Assembly: GCA_023388075.1 (NCBI GenBank)
Contig: JAEWGX010000088.1
Span: 1 to 25,493 of the forward strand
Source of the DNA: Pseudomonadota bacterium
GTDB taxonomy: Bacteria > Pseudomonadota > Gammaproteobacteria > Burkholderiales > Burkholderiaceae_E
Direction: 5' to 3'
Length of the DNA stretch: 25,493 nucleotides
Position 1 is the first letter of the stretch. The number at the start of each line of letters is the position of its first letter. Positions 1 through 6,597 of this stretch are shown piece after piece. Position numbers and translations under genes: made by a program. The notes beneath the pieces were generated by a model. It searched no databases. It worked only from the letters and a program-made list of their open reading frames with translations, and was not told where the DNA came from.

Positions 1-101
1 CGGGCCCGGTCCACTCCGATCTTGTCGTCGGATCGCACCGGCCGCATCCAGATCAGCAGCACCGCGCAACCCGGCGCCAGCAGAAAGGATCGCCGGTTCA
101 A
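1..101 (-). CDS. Partial exported protein after rsmB, possibly DUF4390 family
   Basis: Only the first 33 or so codons lie in the window; the gene runs off the left edge. Reading leftward, a TTG start at 101-99 overlaps the rsmB stop (TGA at 100-98), the tight spacing of a translationally coupled pair. The visible peptide has a basic N-terminus (LNRRSF), a hydrophobic stretch (about residues 6-18) and then a polar segment with DDKIGVDRA, which looks like a signal peptide followed by the start of a periplasmic domain. In many betaproteobacteria rsmB is followed by a DUF4390 gene and then an ntrY-type kinase, so that family is the best guess from position. The sequence alone is too short to prove it, and no ATG or GTG alternative is convincing. 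Confidence 0.4.
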   Translation of the reverse strand, partial: MNRRSFLLAPGCAVLLIWMRPVRSDDKIGVDRA

Positions 102-1447
102 GTTCGCTTCTTCAGTCGTGCGTAGAAATATCCATCGTGCTCGCGGACGTCGGTGCTGGTCGGCAGCAGTTGAGCCACGTCAGGCCGGTCGTCCAGCCAG
201 GGCGCCGTGACCGGCTCGCGCGTGCAGTCGGCCTGGTGCGAGCAGAAGGCTGCGATCACCTCTTCGCCCTCTTCGGGGAAGATGGAACAGGTGACGTAAA
301 GCAATGTACCACCCAGCCTGAGCGTCGGCCAAAGCGCTTCCAGCAGCCGACGCTGGCGCGACGCGAGTGTGGCGAGATCGCGACGCCGTCGGTGCCAGGG
401 GACGTCGGGATGGCGCCGCACGATCCCCGACGCGCTGCACGGCGCATCGAGCAGTATCCGGTCGAACGGGTTGCCGTCCCACCAGCTCGACGGCTCGGTC
501 GCGTCGGCCGCGTGCACTACCGCGCCCCAGGAATCCGGGGGCCAGGTATCGTGCCGCGGGAGGCGCTCGCGCTCGAGGTTGGCGCGGACCCGCTCGAGTC
601 GGCTGGCATCCTGGTCGATCGCGAGCACCTTGCAGTCGGCCGACTGCAGCAGATGGGTCGTCTTGCCGCCAGGGGCGGCGCAGGCGTCCAGGATGAGCTC
701 GCCCCCGCGCGCGGACGCGCCGGCGAGCAGCAGCGGCGCGGCCAGCTGGGCACCGGCGTCCTGCACGGTGAAGTCGCCCTCGGCGAAGCCGGGCACCCGG
801 TCGACCGCCACCGCCCGGTCGAGCACCAGCGCCTCGGCGCCGACCCGGCGGCTCGGCAATCCCGCCTCGGCCAGGCGCTGCGACCCGGCCTCCGGCGTCG
901 TGCGCCGGCGGTTGGCTCGCAGGGTGAGCGGCGCCTGCCGCAACGACGTGGCCAGGATCGCCTGCCACTGCTCCGGCCAGGCCGCGCGCACCGCCTCGAC
1001 CCACCAGGCGGGCTGCTCGTGCCGCGCCTCGATGTCGCCGGCCGCTTCGGCCAGAAGGCGCTCGCGCTCGCGCACGAAGCGCCGCAAGGTCGCGTTGAGG
1101 AACCCCGCGCTGAAGCGGTTGCCCAGGCCCTCGGGCAGCGAGTGCCCCGCGGCGACTGACTGGTCGATCACCACCGGCACCGGCCGGCGGCCGTCGAGCA
1201 GCTCCGCGAGCGCTGCCATCTGCAGCGCCCCGAGCAGCGGCGCCGGAGGGCGGGTGTTCAGCCGGCGACCGAGGAAGCGAAGCGTGCCGAGCCGGCGCAC
1301 GGCGCCGAAGGCCATGTCGCGGACGGCGGGGGAGGAATCGGCGACGGCCCGGGCCTGCGCGCCGCGACCGGAGAGTGCGGCGTCCAGCGCCTCGACCAGG
1401 TGGACGCCTGCCAGCGTATCGCGCAGCGCCAGCGCGCAGAGCACCAA
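98..1447 (-). CDS. rsmB: 16S rRNA (cytosine-967-C5)-methyltransferase RsmB
   Basis: RsmB (Sun/Fmu) methylates C967 of 16S rRNA using S-adenosylmethionine, in the cytoplasm. The N-terminal part resembles the NusB-like RNA-binding domain of the family. The C-terminal Rossmann methyltransferase domain shows the SAM-binding motif DACAAPGGKTT (about residues 254-264), motif IV DAPCSASG with Cys337, and motif VI TCS with the catalytic Cys387. The open frame extends upstream to 1600, but that extension is Ala/Pro-rich low-complexity sequence that overlaps the end of htpX by 92 bases. A TTG at 1447 or the adjacent GTG at 1444 gives about 449 residues, close to the roughly 430 of the family, so the start was placed there. 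It follows htpX at a distance of about 60 bases and probably shares its transcript. Function is near certain; the exact start is not. Confidence 0.93.
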   Translation of the reverse strand: MVLCALALRDTLAGVHLVEALDAALSGRGAQARAVADSSPAVRDMAFGAVRRLGTLRFLGRRLNTRPPAPLLGALQMAALAELLDGRRPVPVVIDQSVAAGHSLPEGLGNRFSAGFLNATLRRFVRERERLLAEAAGDIEARHEQPAWWVEAVRAAWPEQWQAILATSLRQAPLTLRANRRRTTPEAGSQRLAEAGLPSRRVGAEALVLDRAVAVDRVPGFAEGDFTVQDAGAQLAAPLLLAGASARGGELILDACAAPGGKTTHLLQSADCKVLAIDQDASRLERVRANLERERLPRHDTWPPDSWGAVVHAADATEPSSWWDGNPFDRILLDAPCSASGIVRRHPDVPWHRRRRDLATLASRQRRLLEALWPTLRLGGTLLYVTCSIFPEEGEEVIAAFCSHQADCTREPVTAPWLDDRPDVAQLLPTSTDVREHDGYFYARLKKRT

Positions 1448-1508
1448 CTCGTCGGCGAGGGCGGCGCGCCCGCCGCCGTCCCCGGCCGCTCGCGCGGCCC
1501 GGGGTGGC

Positions 1509-2363
1509 TCAGGTGGCCTGGCCAACGCCGGCCATGGCCAGCAGGCGCCGGATCCGCTCCTCGGTGCTGGGGTGCGTGGAGAAGAGGCCGCGCAGGCCAC
1601 CCGAAAGCGGATTCATGATCATCATCTGCGCGGTCTCGGGATGGCGCATGGTCGCCTCCAGCGGGATGCCGCGCGCGTAGTGCTCGATCTTCTGCAGCGC
1701 CGCCGCGAGCGCCTGCGGGTCACCGCTGATCTCGGAGCCGAGCCGATCCGCCTCGAACTCCCGGGCGCGCGAGATCGCCATCTGGATGATCGCGCCGGCG
1801 ATCGGTGCCAGCAACGCGAGGGCGATCCCCGCGATCGGATTCGACGGCCGGCCGTCGCCGCTGCGGCCGCCAAAGAGCAGCGCGAAGTTGGCGAGCGCGG
1901 AGATGGCACCCGCCATGGTCGCGGCGATCGTCGACACCAGGATGTCGCGGTGCTTCACGTGGGCGAGCTCGTGCGCCATCACGCCGCGCATCTCGCGGGC
2001 GGTCAGCACGCGCAGCAGGCCGGTGGTGGCGGCGACCGCGGCATTCTGCGGATTGCGGCCGGTGGCGAAGGCATTCGGCGCGTCCTCCTGGATCAGGTAG
2101 ACGCGTGGCATCGGCAGGTTGGCCCGCGCGGCCAGCTCGCGGACCATGTTGTAGTACTGCGGCGCCGTGGTCTCGTCCACCTCCTGCGCGTTGTACATGC
2201 GCAGGATCATCTTGTCCGAGAACCAGTAGGCGAAGAAGTTGCTGACCACGGCGAAGCCGAGCGCCAGCAGCATGCCCTGCTCGCCGCCGAAATACTGGCC
2301 GATCGCGCCGAACAGGGCGGTGATGGCCGCCATCAGCACGAACGTCTTGACCCAGTTGAACAT
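1509..2363 (-). CDS. htpX: Zinc metalloprotease HtpX (heat-shock membrane protease)
   Basis: HtpX is an inner-membrane M48 zinc metalloprotease that helps FtsH degrade damaged membrane proteins. The protein is 284 residues, normal for the family. It shows two N-terminal membrane segments (about residues 5-24 and 31-49), the zinc motif HELAHVKHRD (His131, Glu132, His135), two further hydrophobic stretches after it, and the downstream AREFEADRLG motif that supplies the third ligand. The C-terminal FSTHPSTEERIRRL is also family-typical. The frame is open to 2789, but the classical HtpX N-terminus MFNWVKTF begins at 2363 with GGAG nine bases upstream, and the longer version would run into fmt. 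A sigma-32-like promoter (2414-2442) and a hairpin (2382-2400) lie just upstream, in line with heat-shock control. Confidence 0.95.
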   Translation of the reverse strand: MFNWVKTFVLMAAITALFGAIGQYFGGEQGMLLALGFAVVSNFFAYWFSDKMILRMYNAQEVDETTAPQYYNMVRELAARANLPMPRVYLIQEDAPNAFATGRNPQNAAVAATTGLLRVLTAREMRGVMAHELAHVKHRDILVSTIAATMAGAISALANFALLFGGRSGDGRPSNPIAGIALALLAPIAGAIIQMAISRAREFEADRLGSEISGDPQALAAALQKIEHYARGIPLEATMRHPETAQMMIMNPLSGGLRGLFSTHPSTEERIRRLLAMAGVGQAT

Positions 2364-2381
2364 GCGTCGATTCTCCGGTGA

Positions 2382-2400
2382 AGGCCGGCCGATCCGGCCT
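2382..2400 (-). promoter_or_regulatory. Perfect hairpin in the htpX 5' untranslated region
   Basis: The arms AGGCCGG (2382-2388) and CCGGCCT (2394-2400) are perfectly complementary around a 5-base loop. On the htpX transcript this stem lies 19 bases before the start codon and just upstream of the GGAG ribosome-binding site (2374-2377), which it leaves free. There is no run of T after it, so it is a poor intrinsic terminator. It could stabilise the mRNA 5' end or modulate initiation; it could also be the remnant of a terminator for fmt. The palindrome is seen directly; the role is inference. Confidence 0.4.
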
Positions 2401-2413
2401 CTCGTCAGGTGCA

Positions 2414-2442
2414 ATCTTGGGGCGTAAACCGCCCGCATCAAG
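2414..2442 (-). promoter_or_regulatory. Candidate sigma-32 heat-shock promoter of htpX
   Basis: On the minus strand CTTGAT (2442-2437) is followed after 14 bases by CCCCAAGAT (2422-2414). The known sigma-32 consensus is CTTGAAA, a 13-15 base spacer, and CCCCATNT. The predicted transcript start would be near 2407, giving htpX a 5' leader of about 45 bases that contains the hairpin at 2382-2400. htpX is a heat-shock gene in E. coli, so position and match agree. This is a by-eye match, not a scored one. Confidence 0.5.
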
Positions 2443-2511
2443 CGACTGTCGCCGCGCCGTGGGGTCTTGGCCTGGAACGCACCGGCGCACCAGCCAGGGG
2501 CCGGCGCGCGG

Positions 2512-3528
2512 CTACGCGGGCAGCTCGAAGCGCTCGCCGGGCATGACGGCGTGGCCCCTGAGGTAGTCGCCCGCGGCGAGCCGGCGTCCGCCGGCGCGCT
2601 GCAGCTCGCCGATGCGCACGGCGCCGTCGCCACAGGCGACCACCAGCCCCTCGTGCGGCCCCGCCGCGAGGATGCTGCCCGGCGCGGCGCCGCGGACCGC
2701 GGCGAGGACCGTCGGCCGGTAGAGCCGGATCGGCTGGTCCGGCTCGCGGGCAAGCGCCGAGCGGCTGGCCGGCACCGGGTCGAAGGCACGGATGTGGTCG
2801 GCCACCTGGCGCGCGTCCAGCCGCCAGTCGACCGTCGCCTCGGCCTTCTCGATCTTGTGGGCGTAGGTCACGCCTTCCGTGGGCTGCGGCTCGAACCGGA
2901 CCGAGTCCGGATCCGCGGCGAGCCGATCGAGCACCGTGACGATCGCGGTGGCGCCGAGAGCGGCGAGCCGGTCGTGCAGCTCGCCCGCGCTCTCGTCCGG
3001 ATGGATCGGCGTGGGCAGTGCCAGCGCGACCGGCCCGGTGTCCAGCCCGGCCTCCATCTTCATGATGCAGATCCCGGTCTCCCGGTCGCCGGCCTGCACC
3101 GCCCGCACGATCGGCGCGGCGCCGCGCCAGCGTGGCAGCAGCGACGCGTGGATGTTCAGGCAGCCGAGCGGCGCGACGTCCAGCACCGGCTGGGGCAGGA
3201 TCAGCCCGTAGGCGGCGACGACGACGACATCCGGGCGCAGGTCCGCGATCGCGGCCAGGACCGGCTGGCCGGCCTCGCCGCGCAGGCTGGCCGGCTGCAG
3301 CACCGGCAGGCCCGCGTCGAGCGCCCGCGCCTTGACCGGCGACGGCACGAGCCGTTGGCCGCGCCCGGCGGGGCGATCGGGCTGGGTGAGGACGCCGACA
3401 ACCGGATGGCGCGAGGCCAGGAGGCTCGCGAGCGCCCGTTCGGCGAAGACCGGCGTACCGGCGAATACCACGCGCAGGGACGCGCCCGCGGGCCGGGGCG
3501 CGCCGCCTGCGTCCTCAGGCGACGGCAC
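2512..3528 (-). CDS. fmt: Methionyl-tRNA formyltransferase
   Basis: Fmt transfers a formyl group from 10-formyltetrahydrofolate to methionyl-initiator tRNA, preparing it for bacterial translation initiation. The 338-residue protein has the N-terminal Rossmann-like formyltransferase domain, starting at LRVVFAGTPVFAE (about residues 18-30). It shows the PDRPAGRG segment, the catalytic region with LNIHASLLPRWRGAAPI, and a C-terminal OB-like domain ending with a RIGELQ-type segment. The GTG at 3528 was chosen; it overlaps the end of def by 14 bases, as expected for coupled translation. About 17 residues precede the conserved core, so a slightly later start is possible. The def-fmt pair is one of the most conserved bacterial operons, and the products act at opposite ends of the N-formylmethionine cycle. 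Confidence 0.95.
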   Translation of the reverse strand: MPSPEDAGGAPRPAGASLRVVFAGTPVFAERALASLLASRHPVVGVLTQPDRPAGRGQRLVPSPVKARALDAGLPVLQPASLRGEAGQPVLAAIADLRPDVVVVAAYGLILPQPVLDVAPLGCLNIHASLLPRWRGAAPIVRAVQAGDRETGICIMKMEAGLDTGPVALALPTPIHPDESAGELHDRLAALGATAIVTVLDRLAADPDSVRFEPQPTEGVTYAHKIEKAEATVDWRLDARQVADHIRAFDPVPASRSALAREPDQPIRLYRPTVLAAVRGAAPGSILAAGPHEGLVVACGDGAVRIGELQRAGGRRLAAGDYLRGHAVMPGERFELPA

Positions 3529-4021
3529 GCTCCTGCTTGCTGAGCTTTGCCCGGATGCGCGACTGCTTGAGCCGCGAGAGGTACTGGACGAACACCTTGC
3601 CGTCCAGGTGATCGATCTCGTGCTGGATGCACACCGCGAGCAGCCCGTCCGCTTCCAGGGTGAAGGGGGTGCCGTCCCGGTCCAGCGCGCGGACGGTCAC
3701 CCGATCCGGGCGCTCGACCTCGTCGTAGATGCCGGGCACCGACAGGCAACCTTCCTCGTAGACCTTGGATTCCTCGCTCTTCGTGACGATCTCGGGGTTG
3801 ATGAACACCCGCAGGTCGTTCCGCTCCTCGGAGACGTCGATCACCACCACCCGCAGGTGAACGTCGACCTGGGTGGCGGCGAGCCCGATGCCCGGGGCGG
3901 CGTACATGGTCTCGGCCATGTCGTCCACCAGGCGCCGGATGTCGTCATCCACCGTCTCGACCGGCTTGGCAACCTTGTGCAGCCGGGCGTCGGGGTAACG
4001 GAGTATGTCAAGAACGGTCAT
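3515..4021 (-). CDS. def: Peptide deformylase
   Basis: Def removes the formyl group from the N-terminal methionine of new proteins, using a metal ion (iron in vivo). The 168-residue protein has all three defining motifs: GIGLAATQ (residues 44-51), EGCLS (90-94, metal ligand Cys92) and HEIDH (134-138, ligands His134 and His138, catalytic Glu135). Length and motif spacing match type 1 deformylases of Gram-negative bacteria. The ATG at 4021 gives the usual N-terminus MTVLDILRYPD. It is the first gene of a leftward group with fmt and diverges from the LysM gene at 4170, so its promoter must lie in the 148-base gap between them. I saw no strong promoter match for def there. Confidence 0.97.
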   Translation of the reverse strand: MTVLDILRYPDARLHKVAKPVETVDDDIRRLVDDMAETMYAAPGIGLAATQVDVHLRVVVIDVSEERNDLRVFINPEIVTKSEESKVYEEGCLSVPGIYDEVERPDRVTVRALDRDGTPFTLEADGLLAVCIQHEIDHLDGKVFVQYLSRLKQSRIRAKLSKQERAVA

Positions 4022-4071
4022 CGGTCGAAAACCACCACTAGGCCCCGTTCGCCTTGCCGGGGGGAGGAAGC

Positions 4072-4179
4072 ATGGTCAAGATTCAGCGGCGAAGATCGAG
4101 TCGCAACGATCCCGGCACGACTCTACAGTCACAGGTGGGCTCGCGTGGGAGGCATTTCAAGGATCGACCATGTCGCTGA
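4072..4179 (+). CDS. Possible 35-residue leader peptide before the LysM gene
   Basis: An ATG at 4072 lies four bases after a strong GGAGG (4063-4067) and opens a frame of 35 codons that ends with TGA at 4177-4179. The stop lies just past the ATG of the LysM gene (4170), so the two frames overlap by 10 bases, an arrangement that can couple translation. The peptide is basic and Arg/Ser-rich (begins MVKIQRRRSS) with no recognisable domain. It may be chance in a GC-rich leader; the Shine-Dalgarno and overlap are the only support. Confidence 0.2.
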   Translation: MVKIQRRRSSRNDPGTTLQSQVGSRGRHFKDRPCR

Positions 4180-5294
4180 AAAAGTTTAGCACCCGACGCC
4201 TGACCACACTAGCGATCGGCGTGGCGCTCGCCGTCGGCGGGTCGCTGCCGTTCGCCATGGCGCCGGTGGCCGCCCAGCAGGCCACCGGGCCGATCGAGCT
4301 CGCCCCCGGCGCGCCCGACAAGCACGTCGTCGTGAAGGGCGATACGCTCTGGGACATCTCCGCCACGTTCCTGAAGTCGCCGTGGCGCTGGCCCGAAGTC
4401 TGGCAGCTCAACCGCGAGCAGATCGCCAACCCGCACCTCATCTATCCCGGCGACATCGTCTACCTGGATACCAGCGGCGCCTCGCCGCGGCTGCGCCTGG
4501 GCCGGGCGATCGGCTCGGGCGGCGGCAGCATCGCCGCCAACGGCCGCATGGGCGACGGCAGCGGTCGGCTGGAGCCGGTCGTGAGGGCCCAGCAGCTCGA
4601 CCGCGACGCGATCTCCACCATCTCGATGTCGGCGATCGAGGCGTTCATCAACCGGCCGCTGGTGGTGGACGAGAAAGGCCTGGCCGAGTCCCCGCGCATC
4701 ATCGCGACCCAGGAGGGGCGGGTGTACCTCGGACGGGGCGACAAGGCCTACGTCCGCGGCATCAAGGACGACGGCGTGATCGAATGGCAGGTCTACCGCC
4801 CGGCCAAGCCGCTGCTCGATCCCGACACGCGCCAGCCGATCGGCTGGGAGGCGCTCTATCTCGGCAACGCCGAGCTGGTCCGCAAGGGCGACCCCGGCAC
4901 CATCGTGATCGGCGCCACGTCCGAGGAGATCGGCGAGGGCGACCGCCTGGTGCCGACCGAACCTTCGCGCGGCGTCAACTTCGCGCCGCGGGCACCGGAT
5001 CGCCCGGTATCGGGCCGGATCGTCTCGGTCTACCGGGGGGTCACCCAGGTGGGCAAGAACAGCGTGGTGGCGCTCAACGTCGGCAAGGAGCACGGCCTGG
5101 ATGTCGGCCACGTGCTGACCGTGGAGCTCTCCGGGCGCCTGGCCAAGGACCGTCAGGCCAACGAGCTGGTCAAGCTTCCGAATGAGCCGATCGGCCAATT
5201 GCTCGTCTTCCGGGCCTTTGACAAGATCGCCTACGGTCTCGTCGTCGAAGCGTCGCAGCCGATCTCGGTCGGCGACTCGGTCATCAATCCCTGA
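4170..5294 (+). CDS. Exported LysM-domain peptidoglycan-binding protein
   Basis: This 374-residue protein has a signal peptide (about residues 1-36, basic MSLKKFSTRR, a hydrophobic core, cleavage probably after AAQ or nearby). One LysM domain follows (about 51-100, with VVKGDTLWDIS and NPHLIYPGDIVYL), and then a long region of about 270 residues without a motif I recognise. LysM domains bind N-acetylglucosamine in peptidoglycan, so the product should sit in the periplasm on the cell wall. I see no peptidase or amidase active site. LysM genes of this layout commonly stand directly before dprA in beta- and gammaproteobacteria, as here (45 bases apart). The frame is open from 4005, but the signal peptide and the AAGGA ribosome-binding site (4159-4163) fix the start at 4170. 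The biochemical role of the family is not settled. Confidence 0.88.
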   Translation: MSLKKFSTRRLTTLAIGVALAVGGSLPFAMAPVAAQQATGPIELAPGAPDKHVVVKGDTLWDISATFLKSPWRWPEVWQLNREQIANPHLIYPGDIVYLDTSGASPRLRLGRAIGSGGGSIAANGRMGDGSGRLEPVVRAQQLDRDAISTISMSAIEAFINRPLVVDEKGLAESPRIIATQEGRVYLGRGDKAYVRGIKDDGVIEWQVYRPAKPLLDPDTRQPIGWEALYLGNAELVRKGDPGTIVIGATSEEIGEGDRLVPTEPSRGVNFAPRAPDRPVSGRIVSVYRGVTQVGKNSVVALNVGKEHGLDVGHVLTVELSGRLAKDRQANELVKLPNEPIGQLLVFRAFDKIAYGLVVEASQPISVGDSVINP

Positions 5295-5339
5295 TCCCGT
5301 CCGTGCCGGCGGCGCCCGTGACGGGCGCCAACCGCCGGC

Positions 5340-6551
5340 ATGCCTTCGCAGACTTCGCTAGATACCCCGCCTACCTCCGGATCGCTGACGCCCTGGCTGA
5401 TGCTGGCCCATGCGGCCGGCCTTCGGCCGGCGGGCGCCGGGGCGCTGCTGGAGCGGTTCGGCTCGCCCCAGGCGGTGCTGGACGCCGGCCTCGCGCCGGT
5501 GGCGGAGATCCTCGGGTCGTCCGCCGCGGCCGCCGCCCTGCTCGGCCCGGATCGCCGGCGCGACCAGGCCGTCGCGGCGGCCCGGGCCTGGCTGGAGCAG
5601 CCGGCCTGCGCGCCGGAGGACCCGGCCCGCTTCATCCTCACGCTCGCAGATCCGCGCTATCCGACGCGGCTGCGGGAGCTGCCGGATCCGCCCCTGGTGC
5701 TCTACGGCCATGGTGATGCCGCCTGGCTTTCCCGCCCCCAGGTCGCGATCGTCGGCAGCCGCAACGCCACGGCGCTCGGCGCCCGCACCGCCGCCGGCCT
5801 CGCCCGGGACCTGGCCGCCGCGGGCTGGAGCGTCACCAGCGGGCTCGCCGAGGGAATCGACCGCGCGGCGCACGAAGGCGCGCTCGCCGGCGCCCCCGGC
5901 GCCACCGTTGCCGTTGTGGGTACCGGAATCGACCTCACCTATCCCTCACGGCACCGCGAGCTGTCGCGGCGGATCGCCGGCCGCGGCGCGGTGGTGAGCG
6001 AGCTGCCCGTCGGGGCCCCGCCGCTGGCCCACCACTTTCCCCGGCGCAACCGGCTGATCGCCGCCCTGGTGCACGCGGTGCTGGTGGTGGAGGCCGCGCC
6101 GCGCAGCGGCTCACTGATCACCGCCCGCCTGGCGGCAGACCTGGGGCGGGAAGTGCTGGCCGTGCCCGGCTCCATCCATTCGCCGCTCGCGCAGGGCTGC
6201 AACGACCTCATCCGCCAGGGCGCCAAGCTGGTGGCCGTGGTGCGGGACATCCTGGACGAGCTGCCCCCGGCCGGACGGCTTGGGTTAAGATGGCCGCAAC
6301 CAGCCGGGGCGGCTTGCGCGGGAGAGGCCCTGCCACTCGAGAGCCCGGCGCCGGCTGCCCTGCCGCCGCCGGACCTGTCTCCGGTGCACGCCGCCGTCCT
6401 CGGCGCCATGTCGGCGGATCCGGTCTCGGTGGAGGCGCTTGCCGCAGCCGGTGACCTGCCCGTGGCCGGCGCGCTCGCGGCCCTCCAGACGCTGGAGCTG
6501 TTCGGGGTGGTGGAACGACTGCCGGACGGATCCTATATACGATGTTCCTGA
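5340..6551 (+). CDS. dprA: DNA-processing protein DprA (Smf)
   Basis: DprA binds incoming single-stranded DNA during natural transformation, protects it and loads RecA; it acts in the cytoplasm. The 403-residue protein has an N-terminal SAM-like helical region (about 15-70). Its central Rossmann-like domain starts near VAIVGSRNAT (139-144 for GSRNAT) and includes SGLAEGIDRAAHEGAL, VAVVGTGIDLTYP, FPRRNRLIAAL, SGSLITARLAADLGREVLAVPGS and the GCNDLI motif, all classic for the family. A C-terminal winged-helix domain (about 345-402) completes it. It lies between the LysM gene and topB, the conserved order. DprA is widespread even in species not known to be competent, so its presence does not prove transformation. 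A TATATA at the very end of the gene might be a -10 for topB. Confidence 0.96.
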   Translation: MPSQTSLDTPPTSGSLTPWLMLAHAAGLRPAGAGALLERFGSPQAVLDAGLAPVAEILGSSAAAAALLGPDRRRDQAVAAARAWLEQPACAPEDPARFILTLADPRYPTRLRELPDPPLVLYGHGDAAWLSRPQVAIVGSRNATALGARTAAGLARDLAAAGWSVTSGLAEGIDRAAHEGALAGAPGATVAVVGTGIDLTYPSRHRELSRRIAGRGAVVSELPVGAPPLAHHFPRRNRLIAALVHAVLVVEAAPRSGSLITARLAADLGREVLAVPGSIHSPLAQGCNDLIRQGAKLVAVVRDILDELPPAGRLGLRWPQPAGAACAGEALPLESPAPAALPPPDLSPVHAAVLGAMSADPVSVEALAAAGDLPVAGALAALQTLELFGVVERLPDGSYIRCS

Positions 6552-6597
6552 TTCGCTTGCGCGATCCGCGAGCGCACTCTTACCATTGGCCCCCTTC

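Noticed and set aside
1448..1600. An upstream extension of rsmB overlapping the end of htpX
   Set aside because: The added residues are Ala/Pro-rich, unlike any RsmB N-terminus, and would overlap htpX by 92 bases; a TTG or GTG near 1447 gives the normal length.
369..2381. A 670-codon open frame on the plus strand spanning rsmB and htpX
   Set aside because: It crosses two real genes on the opposite strand and reads as Ser/Arg-rich low-complexity sequence.
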